Assembly: GCA_963803425.1 (NCBI GenBank)
Contig: CAWDMA010000001.1
Location: forward strand, 310,001 to 374,000
Source: DASPWW01 sp963803425
GTDB taxonomy: Bacteria; Actinomycetota; Thermoleophilia; Solirubrobacterales; 70-9
DNA: 64,000 nucleotides
Reading direction: 5' to 3'
The notes beneath the pieces are model-generated. The model saw nothing but the letters and a program-made list of their open reading frames with translations, was not told the DNA's origin and searched no databases. The position numbers were made by a program, and so were the translations under genes. Shown piece after piece: positions 42,268 through 51,408 of this stretch (its first letter is position 1; the number at the start of each line of letters is the position of its first letter).

Positions 42268-43515
42268 GTGGGGTCTGGGAAGCGGGCATGGCGGAGAGTG
42301 GCAACGGTCGGCGCCGTGGCGCTCGCAGCGGCCTCGCTGGCGGACGCGGCAAGCGCTCACCCCCCGTCCGCGCACGCCGCAAGCCGCGCCCTTCCCAAAC
42401 AGACGCTGGCAAAGGTGCGCGCGGTCGTGCGCCAGTTCAGGCAGACCAACCACACCCCCGGGGCCCTGATCGACATCTGGGGACCGAAGGGCCGCTACGT
42501 CAAGGCCGCGGGCACCGCCGATCTGGTCACCGGGGAGCCGCTCGACAAGCGGATGCAATTCAAGCTCGCCAGCCAGACGAAATCGTTCACGGCCACCCTG
42601 ATCCTGGAGCTGGTCGGCGAGGGAAAGCTCTCCCTCGGCGATCACATCTCCGATTGGATCGCGGGTGTGCCGAACGGGGACCAGATCACGATCCGCCAGC
42701 TCCTCAACCACACCAGCGGGCTCGGCGACGGATTCTCCCTCCCGGCGGTCCAGGAGAAGCTCGCCACCGGCTGTACCCCGGACTTCCTGCTCACCGTCGA
42801 GGCGAAGGCGCCGCCGGTTGCCCCGCCCGGAACGGAGTGGCACTACAGCAACTACGGCTACAACCTCCTCGGGAGGGTGGTGGAGCTCGTCACCGGCCAG
42901 GACCTGAACACCGCGATCCAGGAGCGGATCGCGAAGCCGCTCGGCCTACGTCGAACGCTGCTTCCCACCTCGATCTCCGATAACGGCCTCAGCGCGCCAT
43001 TCGCCCACGGCTACGGCAACACGTACCCCACCCAGGTGCCCAAGCTCGCGGATGACGCCACCGCTCTTCCCGGGTCGTGCCTATGGGCGCACGGGGGGAC
43101 GGTCTCAACGCTCGCGGACATGCGGCGGTTCGCCCGCGCCCAAGCGACCGGTGCGCTGCTGAAGCCGTCCGTGCGGAAGAAGGCGACGCGGAACGCGATA
43201 CCGTTCGAGTTCGCCGGGAACTACGACGGGCCCGGGCGGTGGAAGTACGGCCTCGGGCTCTACAAGTCGGGTGGATTCATCGGGGGGCAGGGCAGCATGC
43301 CGGGCTACGAGTCGACCGCGATGTACTCGCCCTCCCGTCGCACCGGGATCCAGGTGGTGAGCCTGAAGCAGGCGAATGCGGTTACGCCGCCGCCGATGTT
43401 CCAGGCCCTCGCGATCAAGGTCTTCGGCGGCCGCCTCGGCTTCGGGCTCAGCACCGCCCAGGCCCTCCAGCCGAACTGCTTCGGCGCCGGCAGTCCGCCG
43501 GACTGCACGCCGTGA
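42268..43515 (+). CDS. Secreted serine hydrolase (class C beta-lactamase/DD-peptidase fold)
   Basis: A 415-residue protein from GTG 42268; GTG 42298 is a second choice. A signal peptide (VATVGAVALAAASLADAASA) is followed by FKLASQTKSFTATLILELV, which holds the SxxK motif with the nucleophilic serine, then YSNYGYNLLGRVVE with the YxN motif, and WAHGGTVSTLADMRRFA with the third-motif region. NHTSGLGDGFS is typical of the family. Likely a D-alanyl-D-alanine carboxypeptidase or esterase acting outside the cell. It overlaps the next gene by 4 nt, so they are coupled. Confidence 0.88.
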   Translation: MGSGKRAWRRVATVGAVALAAASLADAASAHPPSAHAASRALPKQTLAKVRAVVRQFRQTNHTPGALIDIWGPKGRYVKAAGTADLVTGEPLDKRMQFKLASQTKSFTATLILELVGEGKLSLGDHISDWIAGVPNGDQITIRQLLNHTSGLGDGFSLPAVQEKLATGCTPDFLLTVEAKAPPVAPPGTEWHYSNYGYNLLGRVVELVTGQDLNTAIQERIAKPLGLRRTLLPTSISDNGLSAPFAHGYGNTYPTQVPKLADDATALPGSCLWAHGGTVSTLADMRRFARAQATGALLKPSVRKKATRNAIPFEFAGNYDGPGRWKYGLGLYKSGGFIGGQGSMPGYESTAMYSPSRRTGIQVVSLKQANAVTPPPMFQALAIKVFGGRLGFGLSTAQALQPNCFGAGSPPDCTP

Positions 43516-44465
43516 TCAGGCGGCGGCTGCTCTCGACGACACTCGCCGCCGCGCTGATCGCAGCCGCATGCGCGCAGGCCGACGCGGCGGAGGGGTCGAA
43601 CAGGGCAACGGCAGCCGCGACCGCCGCTCGCGGGGACTTCAGCGGACGCGTCGCGATCCGGGGCGGCCGCAAGCTGTGGCTCGAGTGCCGCGGCGCCGGG
43701 CGGCCGACGGTGATGCTCGAGGCCGGCACCGGCGACATCGCGCAGGTGTGGAGCATGGAGCCGTTCGGTCCCGGCCGCGCCGTGCTCCCCGCCGTGGCGC
43801 GGTTCACTCGAGTGTGCGCGTACGACAGACCCGGCACCTACCTGCTCCCCGACCAGCTCAGCCGCAGCGACCCGGTCGCGATGCCGCGCAGCGTGCGGGA
43901 CATCGTCCGCGACGAGCGGGCGCTGCTTCGCAGGCACGTACCCGGCCCCTACGTGCTGGCCGGCCACTCGTTCGGGGGGATGGCGTCCCGCCTGTACGCG
44001 ACCACGCATCCCCGGCGGGTCGCGGGGCTGGTCTCGATCGACGCCCAGAACGAGGACTTCGTCGCCGCCTACAAGCGGTACCTGAGCCCCGAGCAGTACA
44101 CCGCGGCGGTGCTCAACCCGGCCCCGCCGCCGGGGCTCGACTACCCCGACGCCGAGCTGCTCGACCTTCAGGTCAGCGCCGCGCAGATGCGACAGGCGCA
44201 GACCGACACGCCGCTGCGCCCGACGCCGCTCGTCGTCCTCTCCCACTCCCGCAGGCTCCCGAACCCGTTCGGGTTCCCGCCGGACTGGCCGGTCGCGGCG
44301 CTGGAGCGCGCGTTCCAGGCCTCGCAGGACATGCTCGCCGGACTCGTCCCGGGCGCCAAGCACGTGATCGCCGCGAACAGCGGCCACTACATCCAGCTCG
44401 ACCAGCCGCGGCTGGTGACCCGGGCGATCCGCTCGGTTGTGCGGAAGGCGCGCCGGGCGAGATAG
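43512..44465 (+). CDS. Secreted alpha/beta hydrolase
   Basis: A 317-residue protein from GTG 43512, overlapping the preceding stop (GTGA). Signal peptide: RRRLLSTTLAAALIAAACAQA. The nucleophile elbow is VLAGHSFGGMASRLYA near residue 155; the oxyanion region is VMLEAGTGDIAQVWSM; the acid Asp is probably in LVSIDAQNEDF or later; the catalytic His is in VIAANSGHYIQLDQP. An esterase or lipase-like enzyme, exported with the serine hydrolase. A Cys at residue ~20 could suggest a lipoprotein, but no clear lipobox. Confidence 0.87.
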   Translation: MIRRRLLSTTLAAALIAAACAQADAAEGSNRATAAATAARGDFSGRVAIRGGRKLWLECRGAGRPTVMLEAGTGDIAQVWSMEPFGPGRAVLPAVARFTRVCAYDRPGTYLLPDQLSRSDPVAMPRSVRDIVRDERALLRRHVPGPYVLAGHSFGGMASRLYATTHPRRVAGLVSIDAQNEDFVAAYKRYLSPEQYTAAVLNPAPPPGLDYPDAELLDLQVSAAQMRQAQTDTPLRPTPLVVLSHSRRLPNPFGFPPDWPVAALERAFQASQDMLAGLVPGAKHVIAANSGHYIQLDQPRLVTRAIRSVVRKARRAR

Positions 44466-44467
44466 GC

Positions 44468-46048
44468 CTACGGAAGCGGCTCGCCGAACTTCGGGTCGAA
44501 CGGCTGTCGGTCGGACGGGCACGCGGTCCCGGGCGGCGGCGGGGCGAGGTGGACGAGGTACTCGCGGTACGCATCGACGACGCACTCGCTCGGGTCGACG
44601 AAGCTGATGTGGCCGTATCCGTCGTGGCGAAGCAGGACCGCGTTCCCGAGCCGGCGCGCGGTGGCCTCGGCGTTCGCGAACGCCGTGTTCGGGTCGTACC
44701 GCGTCCCGATCACCAGCACCGGGTTATCGGTGGTCGCGTTCCACGGTCCGGTGTAGCGCTCGGCGCTGTGCGTAGGCCACGCCGCGCACGGCGCCCACAG
44801 CCACCAGCCCAGGACCGGACCGCCGATCCCCCAGCCCTCGCCCGTGAGCCGGTCGATCACCTTCGGCCATGCTCGCAGCGGCCTCCGCGCGGGGCTGTCG
44901 GCGCAGCCGATCGCGACCGGGGGCGGCGCCCCGCCCTTCGCGGGCGGCGAGCCGGCCGCGACCTGCTCCAGCGCGGAGCCGTCCCCGTTCGCCGCGTCGT
45001 TCAGGCCCTTCGCGAGGTCGGGCCACGAGCCGGGTCCCCTGAGCAGGGGGAAGAGCGCTGTCAGGGCCTCGCCGTAGGTGAGCTCGCCGGGCGGATCGGC
45101 GTCGGGCGCGGGGATCGGCCCGTTCCGGAGCCGATCGAGCACGCCCTTGACGCGCGCGGCGACGGATCCGTGGCCGGCAAGCGCGCAGCGGCCTGCCGCG
45201 GCGCTCTGGCACACCGACAGGAACTGATCGAAGACCTCGTCGCTGGGCTGGACGATGTTCGCCAGCGACGACTCCCGTCCCCTCACGTAGCGGACCGAGT
45301 CGACGACGCCGTCGAGCACCATCGCCCGGACCCGATTCGGCCACTTGTTGACGTAGGTCTGGCCGAGGAAGGTCCCGTAGGACCACCCCACGTAGTTCAA
45401 CCTGCCCTCGCCGAGCAGCCGGCGCAGGTGGTCGAGGTCCCTGATCGTGTCGGCGGTCGAGAGGTGCCGCAGCAGGCGGCCGCTCCGCTCCCCGCAGCGG
45501 CGCGCGTATGCCGCCGCCTTGCGCTTGTACCGGCGCGACTCCGGCTTCGTGCTGGGGACGACGAGATCGCCCCAGAACCTGGTCTCCTGGGGCTCGTTCC
45601 GGAAGCACTCGATGTGGGTGCTGTCGCCCACGCCGCGTGGGTCCCAGCTGACGATGTCGAACCGGCCTGCTGCCGCGTTGTCCAGCACGGCGCCGTCGCC
45701 GCGAACGGTCTCGATCCCCGACACTCCGGGTCCGCCCGGATTGAAGAACAGCGAGCCGATCCGGTGGTCGGGATCGCCTGCGAGGCGACGGATCACTGCG
45801 AGCTTGATCTTCCGCCCGCTCGGGCGGTCCCAGTTCAGCGGCACCCGCACCCGGGCGCACTCGAGCCGCTCGCCGCAGCCGTGCCACTCGAGTCGCTCCG
45901 CTGCGACACCCGCGGCCGGGCTCGCGGCCATCACCACGAGGAAGGCGAGCGCGGACGCGGGAAGGAAGATCCGCCGCGCTGTCCCCGACCCCCGTCCCAC
46001 AGCGGCACCGTAGCCGGTCGGGACGCCGGCGGTAGCGTTCGCCGCCAC
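44468..46048 (-). CDS. Secreted tripeptidyl-aminopeptidase-like alpha/beta hydrolase
   Basis: A 526-residue protein of the SlpD/TAP family. A signal/anchor region (RRIFLPASALAFLVVMAASP) begins ~25 residues in. The alpha/beta fold has RIGSLFFNPGGPGVSG, FDIVSWDPRGVGDSTH, the nucleophile NYVGWSYGTFLGQTYV near residue 225, and the C-terminal TAP domain with NPVLVIGTRYDPNTAF and LLRHDGYGHISFVDPSECV holding Asp and His. It releases N-terminal peptides or hydrolyses esters outside the cell. It converges with the alpha/beta hydrolase operon, 2 bp apart. Start at 46048; a start near residue 27 is also possible. Confidence 0.88.
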   Translation of the reverse strand: MAANATAGVPTGYGAAVGRGSGTARRIFLPASALAFLVVMAASPAAGVAAERLEWHGCGERLECARVRVPLNWDRPSGRKIKLAVIRRLAGDPDHRIGSLFFNPGGPGVSGIETVRGDGAVLDNAAAGRFDIVSWDPRGVGDSTHIECFRNEPQETRFWGDLVVPSTKPESRRYKRKAAAYARRCGERSGRLLRHLSTADTIRDLDHLRRLLGEGRLNYVGWSYGTFLGQTYVNKWPNRVRAMVLDGVVDSVRYVRGRESSLANIVQPSDEVFDQFLSVCQSAAAGRCALAGHGSVAARVKGVLDRLRNGPIPAPDADPPGELTYGEALTALFPLLRGPGSWPDLAKGLNDAANGDGSALEQVAAGSPPAKGGAPPPVAIGCADSPARRPLRAWPKVIDRLTGEGWGIGGPVLGWWLWAPCAAWPTHSAERYTGPWNATTDNPVLVIGTRYDPNTAFANAEATARRLGNAVLLRHDGYGHISFVDPSECVVDAYREYLVHLAPPPPGTACPSDRQPFDPKFGEPLP

Positions 46049-46076
46049 GGGCCCGGGTTCACCCGGTAGCGCCGCG

Positions 46077-47255
46077 TCAGCGGATCCCGCGCTTGATCTG
46101 GCGACGCAGGTCGAGCACGCGCCGCGCCGAGCGCTCGAAGTTGCGCCGGTTGATCCGGCCCCGTTTCAGCGCCCGCCGCAGCGCCCGCGACGCGGCCGTG
46201 GAGTGCTCGAGCCTCTCGCCGTCGAACAGGAGCAGGTCCTCGCCGGCGCGCACCCCCTGCACCGCGCGCCGCTCCAGGTTGCCGACGCGACGCAGCCCGC
46301 CCGCCTCCATCGCGTCGGTGATCGTGACGCCACCGAACCCGTTCCGCCGGCGCAGCTCGTGCCGGACGATCCGCGGCGACATGCTCGCCGGCCACCGCCT
46401 GTCCAGCGCCGGGTAGTAGGCGTGGCTGACCATCACGACCTTCACGTCGTTGCCGACCGCGGCGGGGTAGGGGTGCTCGTCGACCCGCCGCAGGCGGCGT
46501 TTCGGGATCCGCAGCGTCACCGGCCGGACGTCGGTGTCCTGGTGCTTCGTCGCGGCGCCGAGCCCCGGGAAGTGCTTCCCGGTCGCCGCCACGCCGCGCC
46601 GCTGGCTCGCCTTGATGAACCGCTTCCCGAGCCGCGCCACCTTGCGGCGGTTGAACCCGTACGCGCGCATGAACTGGCCCAGCAGGCCGTCCCCGTTCCC
46701 CTTGCTGAGCACGCCGAGCACCGGCGCCAGGTTCAGGTTCATGCCGACGCCGGAGATGTTGTTGGCGGCGCCGAACCCCGCCTTCCGGGCCTTCTGGATC
46801 CCGTCGTCGGACTTCCCGATCTCGCGCTCCGAGATGCTCGGCTCGCCGCCGAGCCGGCGCACGAGCAGGCCCTCCTGGCAGGTCATCATCAGCAGCGGGC
46901 TGCGCCGGAGGATTCGCGGGCGCGCGTGGCGGCGGGCGCGCTGCATCCGCGAGATCGCCTTCCGGACCCGCCCCCGCTGCGTGTCGAAGTCGGGCGGCTC
47001 GAACCCGGTGTTGCTCTCGCCGAAGACGACGCCCGACACCACTCCGCGCCGGATCAGATGGAGGAGCCGCTTCGGGGGGTCGAGCCCCTTGTAGCTGACG
47101 ATCACGCGCTGGCCCACGAGCTGGCCCCGCGAGAGGCTGTCGATTCCGCCCGATCCGCCGCGATCGCCGTCGGCCGCGGCGGCCTGGGCGCAGATCGCGG
47201 CGAGCGCGATCAGCGATCCCAGCGAAACCGAGAGGCGTCCTCCCCGACCGGCCAT
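46077..47255 (-). CDS. Secreted GH3-family beta-N-acetylhexosaminidase-like protein
   Basis: A 392-residue protein with a short signal peptide (LSVSLGSLIALAAICAQAAAA). The GH3 NagZ motifs are LMMTCQEGLLVRRLGG, NLNLAPVLGVLSKGN, ATGKHFPGLGAATKHQDTDV (catalytic His-Asp dyad region), KVVMVSHAYYPALD and GGVTITDAMEAGGL with the nucleophile Asp. NagZ removes N-acetylglucosamine from muropeptides. A dibasic tail (RRALKRGRINRRNFERS) ends the protein. It is upstream of TAP and divergent from the L,D-transpeptidase gene, in a cell-wall gene neighbourhood. Confidence 0.86.
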   Translation of the reverse strand: MAGRGGRLSVSLGSLIALAAICAQAAAADGDRGGSGGIDSLSRGQLVGQRVIVSYKGLDPPKRLLHLIRRGVVSGVVFGESNTGFEPPDFDTQRGRVRKAISRMQRARRHARPRILRRSPLLMMTCQEGLLVRRLGGEPSISEREIGKSDDGIQKARKAGFGAANNISGVGMNLNLAPVLGVLSKGNGDGLLGQFMRAYGFNRRKVARLGKRFIKASQRRGVAATGKHFPGLGAATKHQDTDVRPVTLRIPKRRLRRVDEHPYPAAVGNDVKVVMVSHAYYPALDRRWPASMSPRIVRHELRRRNGFGGVTITDAMEAGGLRRVGNLERRAVQGVRAGEDLLLFDGERLEHSTAASRALRRALKRGRINRRNFERSARRVLDLRRQIKRGIR

Positions 47256-47333
47256 ACCGCGACCGTACCCGGCGGGAGGCCGGAGCTAAACCTGGGGTCC
47301 GGGCCGCGGATCGAGCCCCTAGTCTGAGGGCGG

Positions 47334-48179
47334 GTGCCGGAGGCGGACGACACGAGGACCTGGATCTGGATCGGAGCGGCGCTCGCGCTCGTCGCGGCGG
47401 TGGGCGCGGTCGCCTATCTGCTCGGCAGGGACGCCGGCTCCGCCGCAGCGCCGCAGCCGGCGGCGACGGCGCCGATCGAGTCCGGCGTCGCCGGGTCCGG
47501 GCGGTCCGCCGGCGACGCCGCCGAGCGGCGATCGAACGGCGGCGGCGGGGCGGGCGGCGGCTCGACCGCGCCGGCCGCGTGGGACGGACCCGGCCACGAG
47601 CTGATCGGGGTCGATCGAAAGGTGGAGGTCCACAGCGCGCCCGGCGGCAGGACCGTGCGGCGGCTGGGGCGGAGGACGCAATTCGGCGGCCCGCGGGTGA
47701 TGTGGGTCGCGAAGCGCCGCGGCGCGTGGCTCGGCGTGGTCGCGCCGGAGCTCGGCAACGGGCGGATCGGATGGGTCCGCAACGATCCGCGCCGGCTCCG
47801 CTACGGGACCACCCCGTACACGATCCGGGTCGACCTCTCCGATCGCGTGATCACGGTGCGGCGCGCCGGCTCCCTGGTCCGCCGCGTCGTGGTCAGCGTC
47901 GGACGGATCGGCTCGCAGACCCCGCCCGGGACATTCGCGGTCACCGACGTGATCACCCGCGGGCTCGACCCCGCGTACGGGTGCTGCGCGATCGCGCTGT
48001 CGGCGCGCCAGCCGAGCCTGCCGGCGGGGTGGATCGGCGGCGACCGGATCGCGATCCACGGCTGGGCGGATCCGGTCGGCGAAGCGGCGTCCGGCGGCTG
48101 TCTGCGCGCGTCGAACGGCGACGTGCGCTGGCTCAGCCGCCGGATCTACCTCGGGACGCCGGTCTTCGTCAGCGCCTGA
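47334..48179 (+). CDS. L,D-transpeptidase (YkuD domain), membrane-anchored
   Basis: A 281-residue protein from GTG 47334. One N-terminal helix (TWIWIGAALALVAAVGAVA) anchors it with the rest outside, followed by a Gly/Ala-rich linker. An SH3-like region (VRRLGRRTQFGGPRVMWVA) precedes the YkuD domain: TIRVDLSDRVITVRRAGSL, TPPGTFAVTDVI, IAIHGWADPVGEAASGG and CLRASNGDVRWLS, with catalytic Cys near residue 255 and His ~12 earlier. It makes 3-3 crosslinks in peptidoglycan. It stands alone, convergent to the next gene by 9 bp. Confidence 0.9.
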   Translation: MPEADDTRTWIWIGAALALVAAVGAVAYLLGRDAGSAAAPQPAATAPIESGVAGSGRSAGDAAERRSNGGGGAGGGSTAPAAWDGPGHELIGVDRKVEVHSAPGGRTVRRLGRRTQFGGPRVMWVAKRRGAWLGVVAPELGNGRIGWVRNDPRRLRYGTTPYTIRVDLSDRVITVRRAGSLVRRVVVSVGRIGSQTPPGTFAVTDVITRGLDPAYGCCAIALSARQPSLPAGWIGGDRIAIHGWADPVGEAASGGCLRASNGDVRWLSRRIYLGTPVFVSA

Positions 48180-48188
48180 CCGCGCCGC

Positions 48189-48821
48189 TCACCCGGACGC
48201 CGGCGGCTGCCCGCCGCCGGGGGGAGGCGGAGGCGGCGGCTCGCTTGGAGGCGGCGCCGGCGGCTGGCTCGGTGGGGGAGCCGGCGGCGGTGGCGGCCCG
48301 CCCGCGGGCGCGACCGCGCCGTCGCGCGACATCATCCCGCCGATCGCGATCCCGACGGCGCCGATCAGCGCGACGAAGATCCCGAACTCGAGGCTGGTGT
48401 CGACGAAGTCGCTGTCGCCCGGCGTGAAGATGATCCGGAGCGCGACCATCAGCGTCGCGGCGAGCCCGAGCAGCACCGTGAGCCGGCTCGAGTCGACCGG
48501 CGGCTGCTCCGGTCCGCCAGCGCCCGCCTTCAGCGCGACCGCGACGATCGCCCACGCCGCCGCCGCGAGCATGATCAGGTTGGCGATCGTGCCGAGGAAG
48601 CCCTCGCCGTCCCACGCCCCGATGTTGACGTCGAACCCGCTCACGTCGATGCCCTGGGGGAGATCGGGGACCGTCGCCTGAGCGAGCAACGTGGCGGCGG
48701 CCCCGGGCACCTGGATGTTCGGCTGCAGGCTGTACCAGTCGAGGAAGAACAGCGCGATCAGGAGCAGGAGGCCTCCGGCCGCCGCGATCCACTCTCCGGG
48801 GCCGACTTTTGACGTGTCCAT
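48189..48821 (-). CDS. Four-helix membrane protein with proline-rich tail, unknown function
   Basis: A 210-residue protein from ATG 48821. Hydrophobic segments are WIAAAGGLLLLIALFFLDWY, FLGTIANLIMLAAAAWAIVA, LTVLLGLAATLMVALRII and FGIFVALIGAVGIAIGG. Between helices 1 and 2 is an external loop of ~40 residues. The last ~35 residues are a proline/glycine/serine tail (PPPPPAPPPSQPPAPPPSEP), probably cytoplasmic. The family is not recognised; proteins of this build are common near cell-envelope genes in actinobacteria. Confidence 0.75.
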   Translation of the reverse strand: MDTSKVGPGEWIAAAGGLLLLIALFFLDWYSLQPNIQVPGAAATLLAQATVPDLPQGIDVSGFDVNIGAWDGEGFLGTIANLIMLAAAAWAIVAVALKAGAGGPEQPPVDSSRLTVLLGLAATLMVALRIIFTPGDSDFVDTSLEFGIFVALIGAVGIAIGGMMSRDGAVAPAGGPPPPPAPPPSQPPAPPPSEPPPPPPPGGGQPPASG

Positions 48822-48866
48822 GGCACTCCCTCCGATGGCAGCATTGCGGGGTCCGCGGGCGGCGCC

Positions 48867-48895
48867 AACCTATACCTCACGCCTGTACGAATCAA
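48867..48895 (-). promoter_or_regulatory. Putative sigma-70-type promoter for the 48189-48821 gene
   Basis: On the minus strand TTGATT (48895-48890) and TAGGTT (48872-48867) are 17 bp apart, a standard vegetative spacing. It lies 46 bp upstream of the ATG at 48821. Confidence 0.4.
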
Positions 48896-48959
48896 GGTTC
48901 GGGACGGTGGAGCTGGAGGGCACGCGCGCCGCCCAGACGGTGTGGGCTGAGCCGCGGTG

Positions 48960-50342
48960 TCAGCCGGCCTTCGCGCCGGTCTGCTCCGCGAGCGAGTCCG
49001 ACAGCGCCGTCGCCAGGTCGTCGATGTCGGCGATCGCCGAGCGGTCTCCCGTGAGCCCGAAGAACACCCGCCCGTCGTAGCTCAGCACCCCGATCGTGAG
49101 CGCGTGCCCCTGCGGCGACAGCGGCACGAACGGGTATACCTCCTGCATCGGGTTGCCGAGCAGGTAGAAGGTGAGCTGGGGGCCGGGGACGTTCGAGACG
49201 ACCAGGTTCCAGGCCAGCGGTTTCGCCATCACCCCGGTGATCATCCGGTTGATCGTCGGCGGCGTCCACCCGGTGGCGTTGATGATGATCGACGCCGCCC
49301 GCGCCTGCTCGGACTGCTTCAGCCGCTTCGTGTCCTCGCTGATCCGGTCGAGCCGATCCTCCGGGTCCTCGATCGCCAACGGGAGGCGGACCAGGATCGT
49401 CGACATCCGGTTGCCGAGCTCCGCCTCCTCGCCCGGGGTCCTGAGGCTGACCGGGACGAGCGCGATCAGGTGCTCGGGCGGCTGTTCCCCGCGCCCGACC
49501 AGAAACCGCCGCAGGCCCCCGGCGACGGCGGCGAGAATCACGTCGTTGACCGTGGCGCCGCGCTTGCCGCGGGCGCTCTTGATCGCGTCGAGCTTCGCGT
49601 TCACGAATGCGACCCGGCGGTCGGGGCCGACCTCGACGTTCAGGGAGCTCGGCAGGCAGGTGTCGCCGACCGCGAGCTCCGCGAACGCCTCCGTCGTCCG
49701 GGTCAGCCGGCCGGCGGTCTCGCCGGGCATCGTCAGCGCCCGGGCGGCCGCATCGCGGGCGCGCCGCAGCGGCTCCCGGATCCGCTTCGTCGCGGCGCGC
49801 ACGAACAGCAGCTCCGGGCTGGCGGCGTCCTCGTCGACCGGCTCCTCGGGAACCTCGATCTCGGTTCCCTCGGGGTTGGGGTCGAGCAGGATCGTGCCGA
49901 CGTCGACCGCCGCGACGCCGTCGACGAGCGCGTGGTGTGTCTTCGAGATCACGGCGTGGCGGGCGCCCGTCACGCCCTCGACGAGGTAGAGCTGCCACAG
50001 CGGCCGGCGGAAGTCGAGCGGCTCCGACATCACCCAGCCGACGTGCTCGCGAAGCTGCTCCACCGTCCCGGGCTTCGGCAGCGCGGTGCGGCGGACGTGC
50101 CACCGCAGGTCGAAGTCAGGGTCCTGCTGCCAGCTCGGGTTGGTCAGCCCCAGGGTCGAGGGCGTCACCCGCTGGCGGAAACGCGGCATCAGGTCGAGCC
50201 GCGAATCGACGTGCTCGAGCAGCAGCTCGAACTCGGGGGGCTTTCCCTTCACCAGGATCGTGGCGCCGACGTGGACGTGGATCGGGCCGCGCTCCGCGAC
50301 CAGCGAGGACATGTCGGTGGGTGAGAGCCGCTCCCCGGGCAT
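48960..50342 (-). CDS. Wax ester synthase/acyl-CoA:diacylglycerol acyltransferase (WS/DGAT)
   Basis: A 460-residue acyltransferase making triacylglycerol or wax esters from acyl-CoA. The catalytic motif is SKTHHALVDGVAAVD (HHxxxDG) near residue 133. Other marks are MPRFRQRVTPSTLGLTNPS, DFRRPLWQLYLVEG, GATVNDVILAAVAGGLRRFL, LVPVSLRTPGEEAELGNRMS and LVVSNVPGPQLTFYLLGNP. Length and motifs fit the actinobacterial family, which is membrane-associated. ATG 50342. Likely a storage-lipid enzyme that draws on the fatty-acid pools handled by the dehydrogenases elsewhere in the window. Confidence 0.94.
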   Translation of the reverse strand: MPGERLSPTDMSSLVAERGPIHVHVGATILVKGKPPEFELLLEHVDSRLDLMPRFRQRVTPSTLGLTNPSWQQDPDFDLRWHVRRTALPKPGTVEQLREHVGWVMSEPLDFRRPLWQLYLVEGVTGARHAVISKTHHALVDGVAAVDVGTILLDPNPEGTEIEVPEEPVDEDAASPELLFVRAATKRIREPLRRARDAAARALTMPGETAGRLTRTTEAFAELAVGDTCLPSSLNVEVGPDRRVAFVNAKLDAIKSARGKRGATVNDVILAAVAGGLRRFLVGRGEQPPEHLIALVPVSLRTPGEEAELGNRMSTILVRLPLAIEDPEDRLDRISEDTKRLKQSEQARAASIIINATGWTPPTINRMITGVMAKPLAWNLVVSNVPGPQLTFYLLGNPMQEVYPFVPLSPQGHALTIGVLSYDGRVFFGLTGDRSAIADIDDLATALSDSLAEQTGAKAG

Positions 50343-50391
50343 CGTGCCGCGAGCCTAGATCACGCACCGGGCGATGTAGGGTCTCGGCGGG

Positions 50392-51375
50392 ATGGAGGTG
50401 TACAGGTCGTTCGGGTACAGGATGTGGGTGTTCGGGGGGCTCGTCGTGATCGTCGCGGTCGCGGTCGGGCTCGGCCTCGCCAACCCCGCGAACCAGAACG
50501 TGATCTTCGCGATCCTGCCGCTGCTCGCGATCTACATGGGCGGGATCTTCGTGATGCAGGGCCGCGCCGCGCGCCGGATGCAGCAGCCGGAGCGGACCGC
50601 CGACGCGCCCGTCGATCCGGCGGCGGCCCGCGACGATCCGCCGACGCGGCGCGCCGAGCTCGCCGCCGCGCTCGCGGTGAAGCCGATCGAGCCGGGCACG
50701 CGCGACGCCGCGCGGCGGATGACCGGCGGGATCATGATGTCCCAGGTCACCGGCGGGGCGATCCTGATGGTGCTGATCCTGGTCGGCGTCGGGCTGTACT
50801 ACGGGGGCGTCGACGACACCCTGTACCCGCTCGGCGACGCCGGACCCGGCGCGCCGATCGCGTTCCTGCCGATCTTCGCGTTCATCGTCTACCTCGTCCT
50901 CCGGATCCCGTTCACGCTCAGCCGCGGGGTGGAGGCGGCGAACACCGAGCTCGAGCCGCTCGGGCTGGCGCTCACCGAGACCCCGCGGATCGGCGTCCGC
51001 CCCCGGGTGGCGGGCGGGGGGATGCAGACCGACGTGCAGGGCCCGAGCGTGATCACGGGCCGCCGCCACGGCCGCGCGGTCCGGATCGAGATGGACTCGA
51101 GGCGGTTCTGCACGCGCGTCGCGGGGCGCACGCCCAGCTTCAAGGTGACCAGCAAGGACGGGAAGCTCCGCCCCGACGGCGACGTCCCGGCCGCAGTCGG
51201 CGAGGCGCTGGCGGCGATCGGCGCCGGGTCGCGGTGGCGCGGCGTCAAGGTCGAGGCCGGCGCCGACGGGATCCTCGTCACCCGGCGCGGCGGCAACACC
51301 GCGTCCACCGAGCAGCGCTGGATGGACGACCTGTGGCTCGCGGAGCGGCTCGGCGACGCCGCCGGCAAGGGGTAG
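50392..51375 (+). CDS. Membrane protein of unknown function with a C-terminal soluble domain
   Basis: A 327-residue protein starting at ATG 50392. Four hydrophobic stretches are visible: RMWVFGGLVVIVAVAVGLGL, IFAILPLLAIYMGGIFVMQ, GGAILMVLILVGVGLYY and IAFLPIFAFIVYLVLRI. A ~50-residue charged loop separates helices 2 and 3. The C-terminal ~150 residues (LTETPRIGVRPRVAGGGMQ, RIEMDSRRFCTRVAGRTPSF) form a soluble domain reminiscent of small beta-barrel ligand-binding regions, and end before the stop with WLAERLGDAAGKG. Family not recognised. Confidence 0.75.
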   Translation: MEVYRSFGYRMWVFGGLVVIVAVAVGLGLANPANQNVIFAILPLLAIYMGGIFVMQGRAARRMQQPERTADAPVDPAAARDDPPTRRAELAAALAVKPIEPGTRDAARRMTGGIMMSQVTGGAILMVLILVGVGLYYGGVDDTLYPLGDAGPGAPIAFLPIFAFIVYLVLRIPFTLSRGVEAANTELEPLGLALTETPRIGVRPRVAGGGMQTDVQGPSVITGRRHGRAVRIEMDSRRFCTRVAGRTPSFKVTSKDGKLRPDGDVPAAVGEALAAIGAGSRWRGVKVEAGADGILVTRRGGNTASTEQRWMDDLWLAERLGDAAGKG

Positions 51376-51408
51376 CCGCCCGCCCCGGAAACCTGTAGGG
51401 TCGCGGTC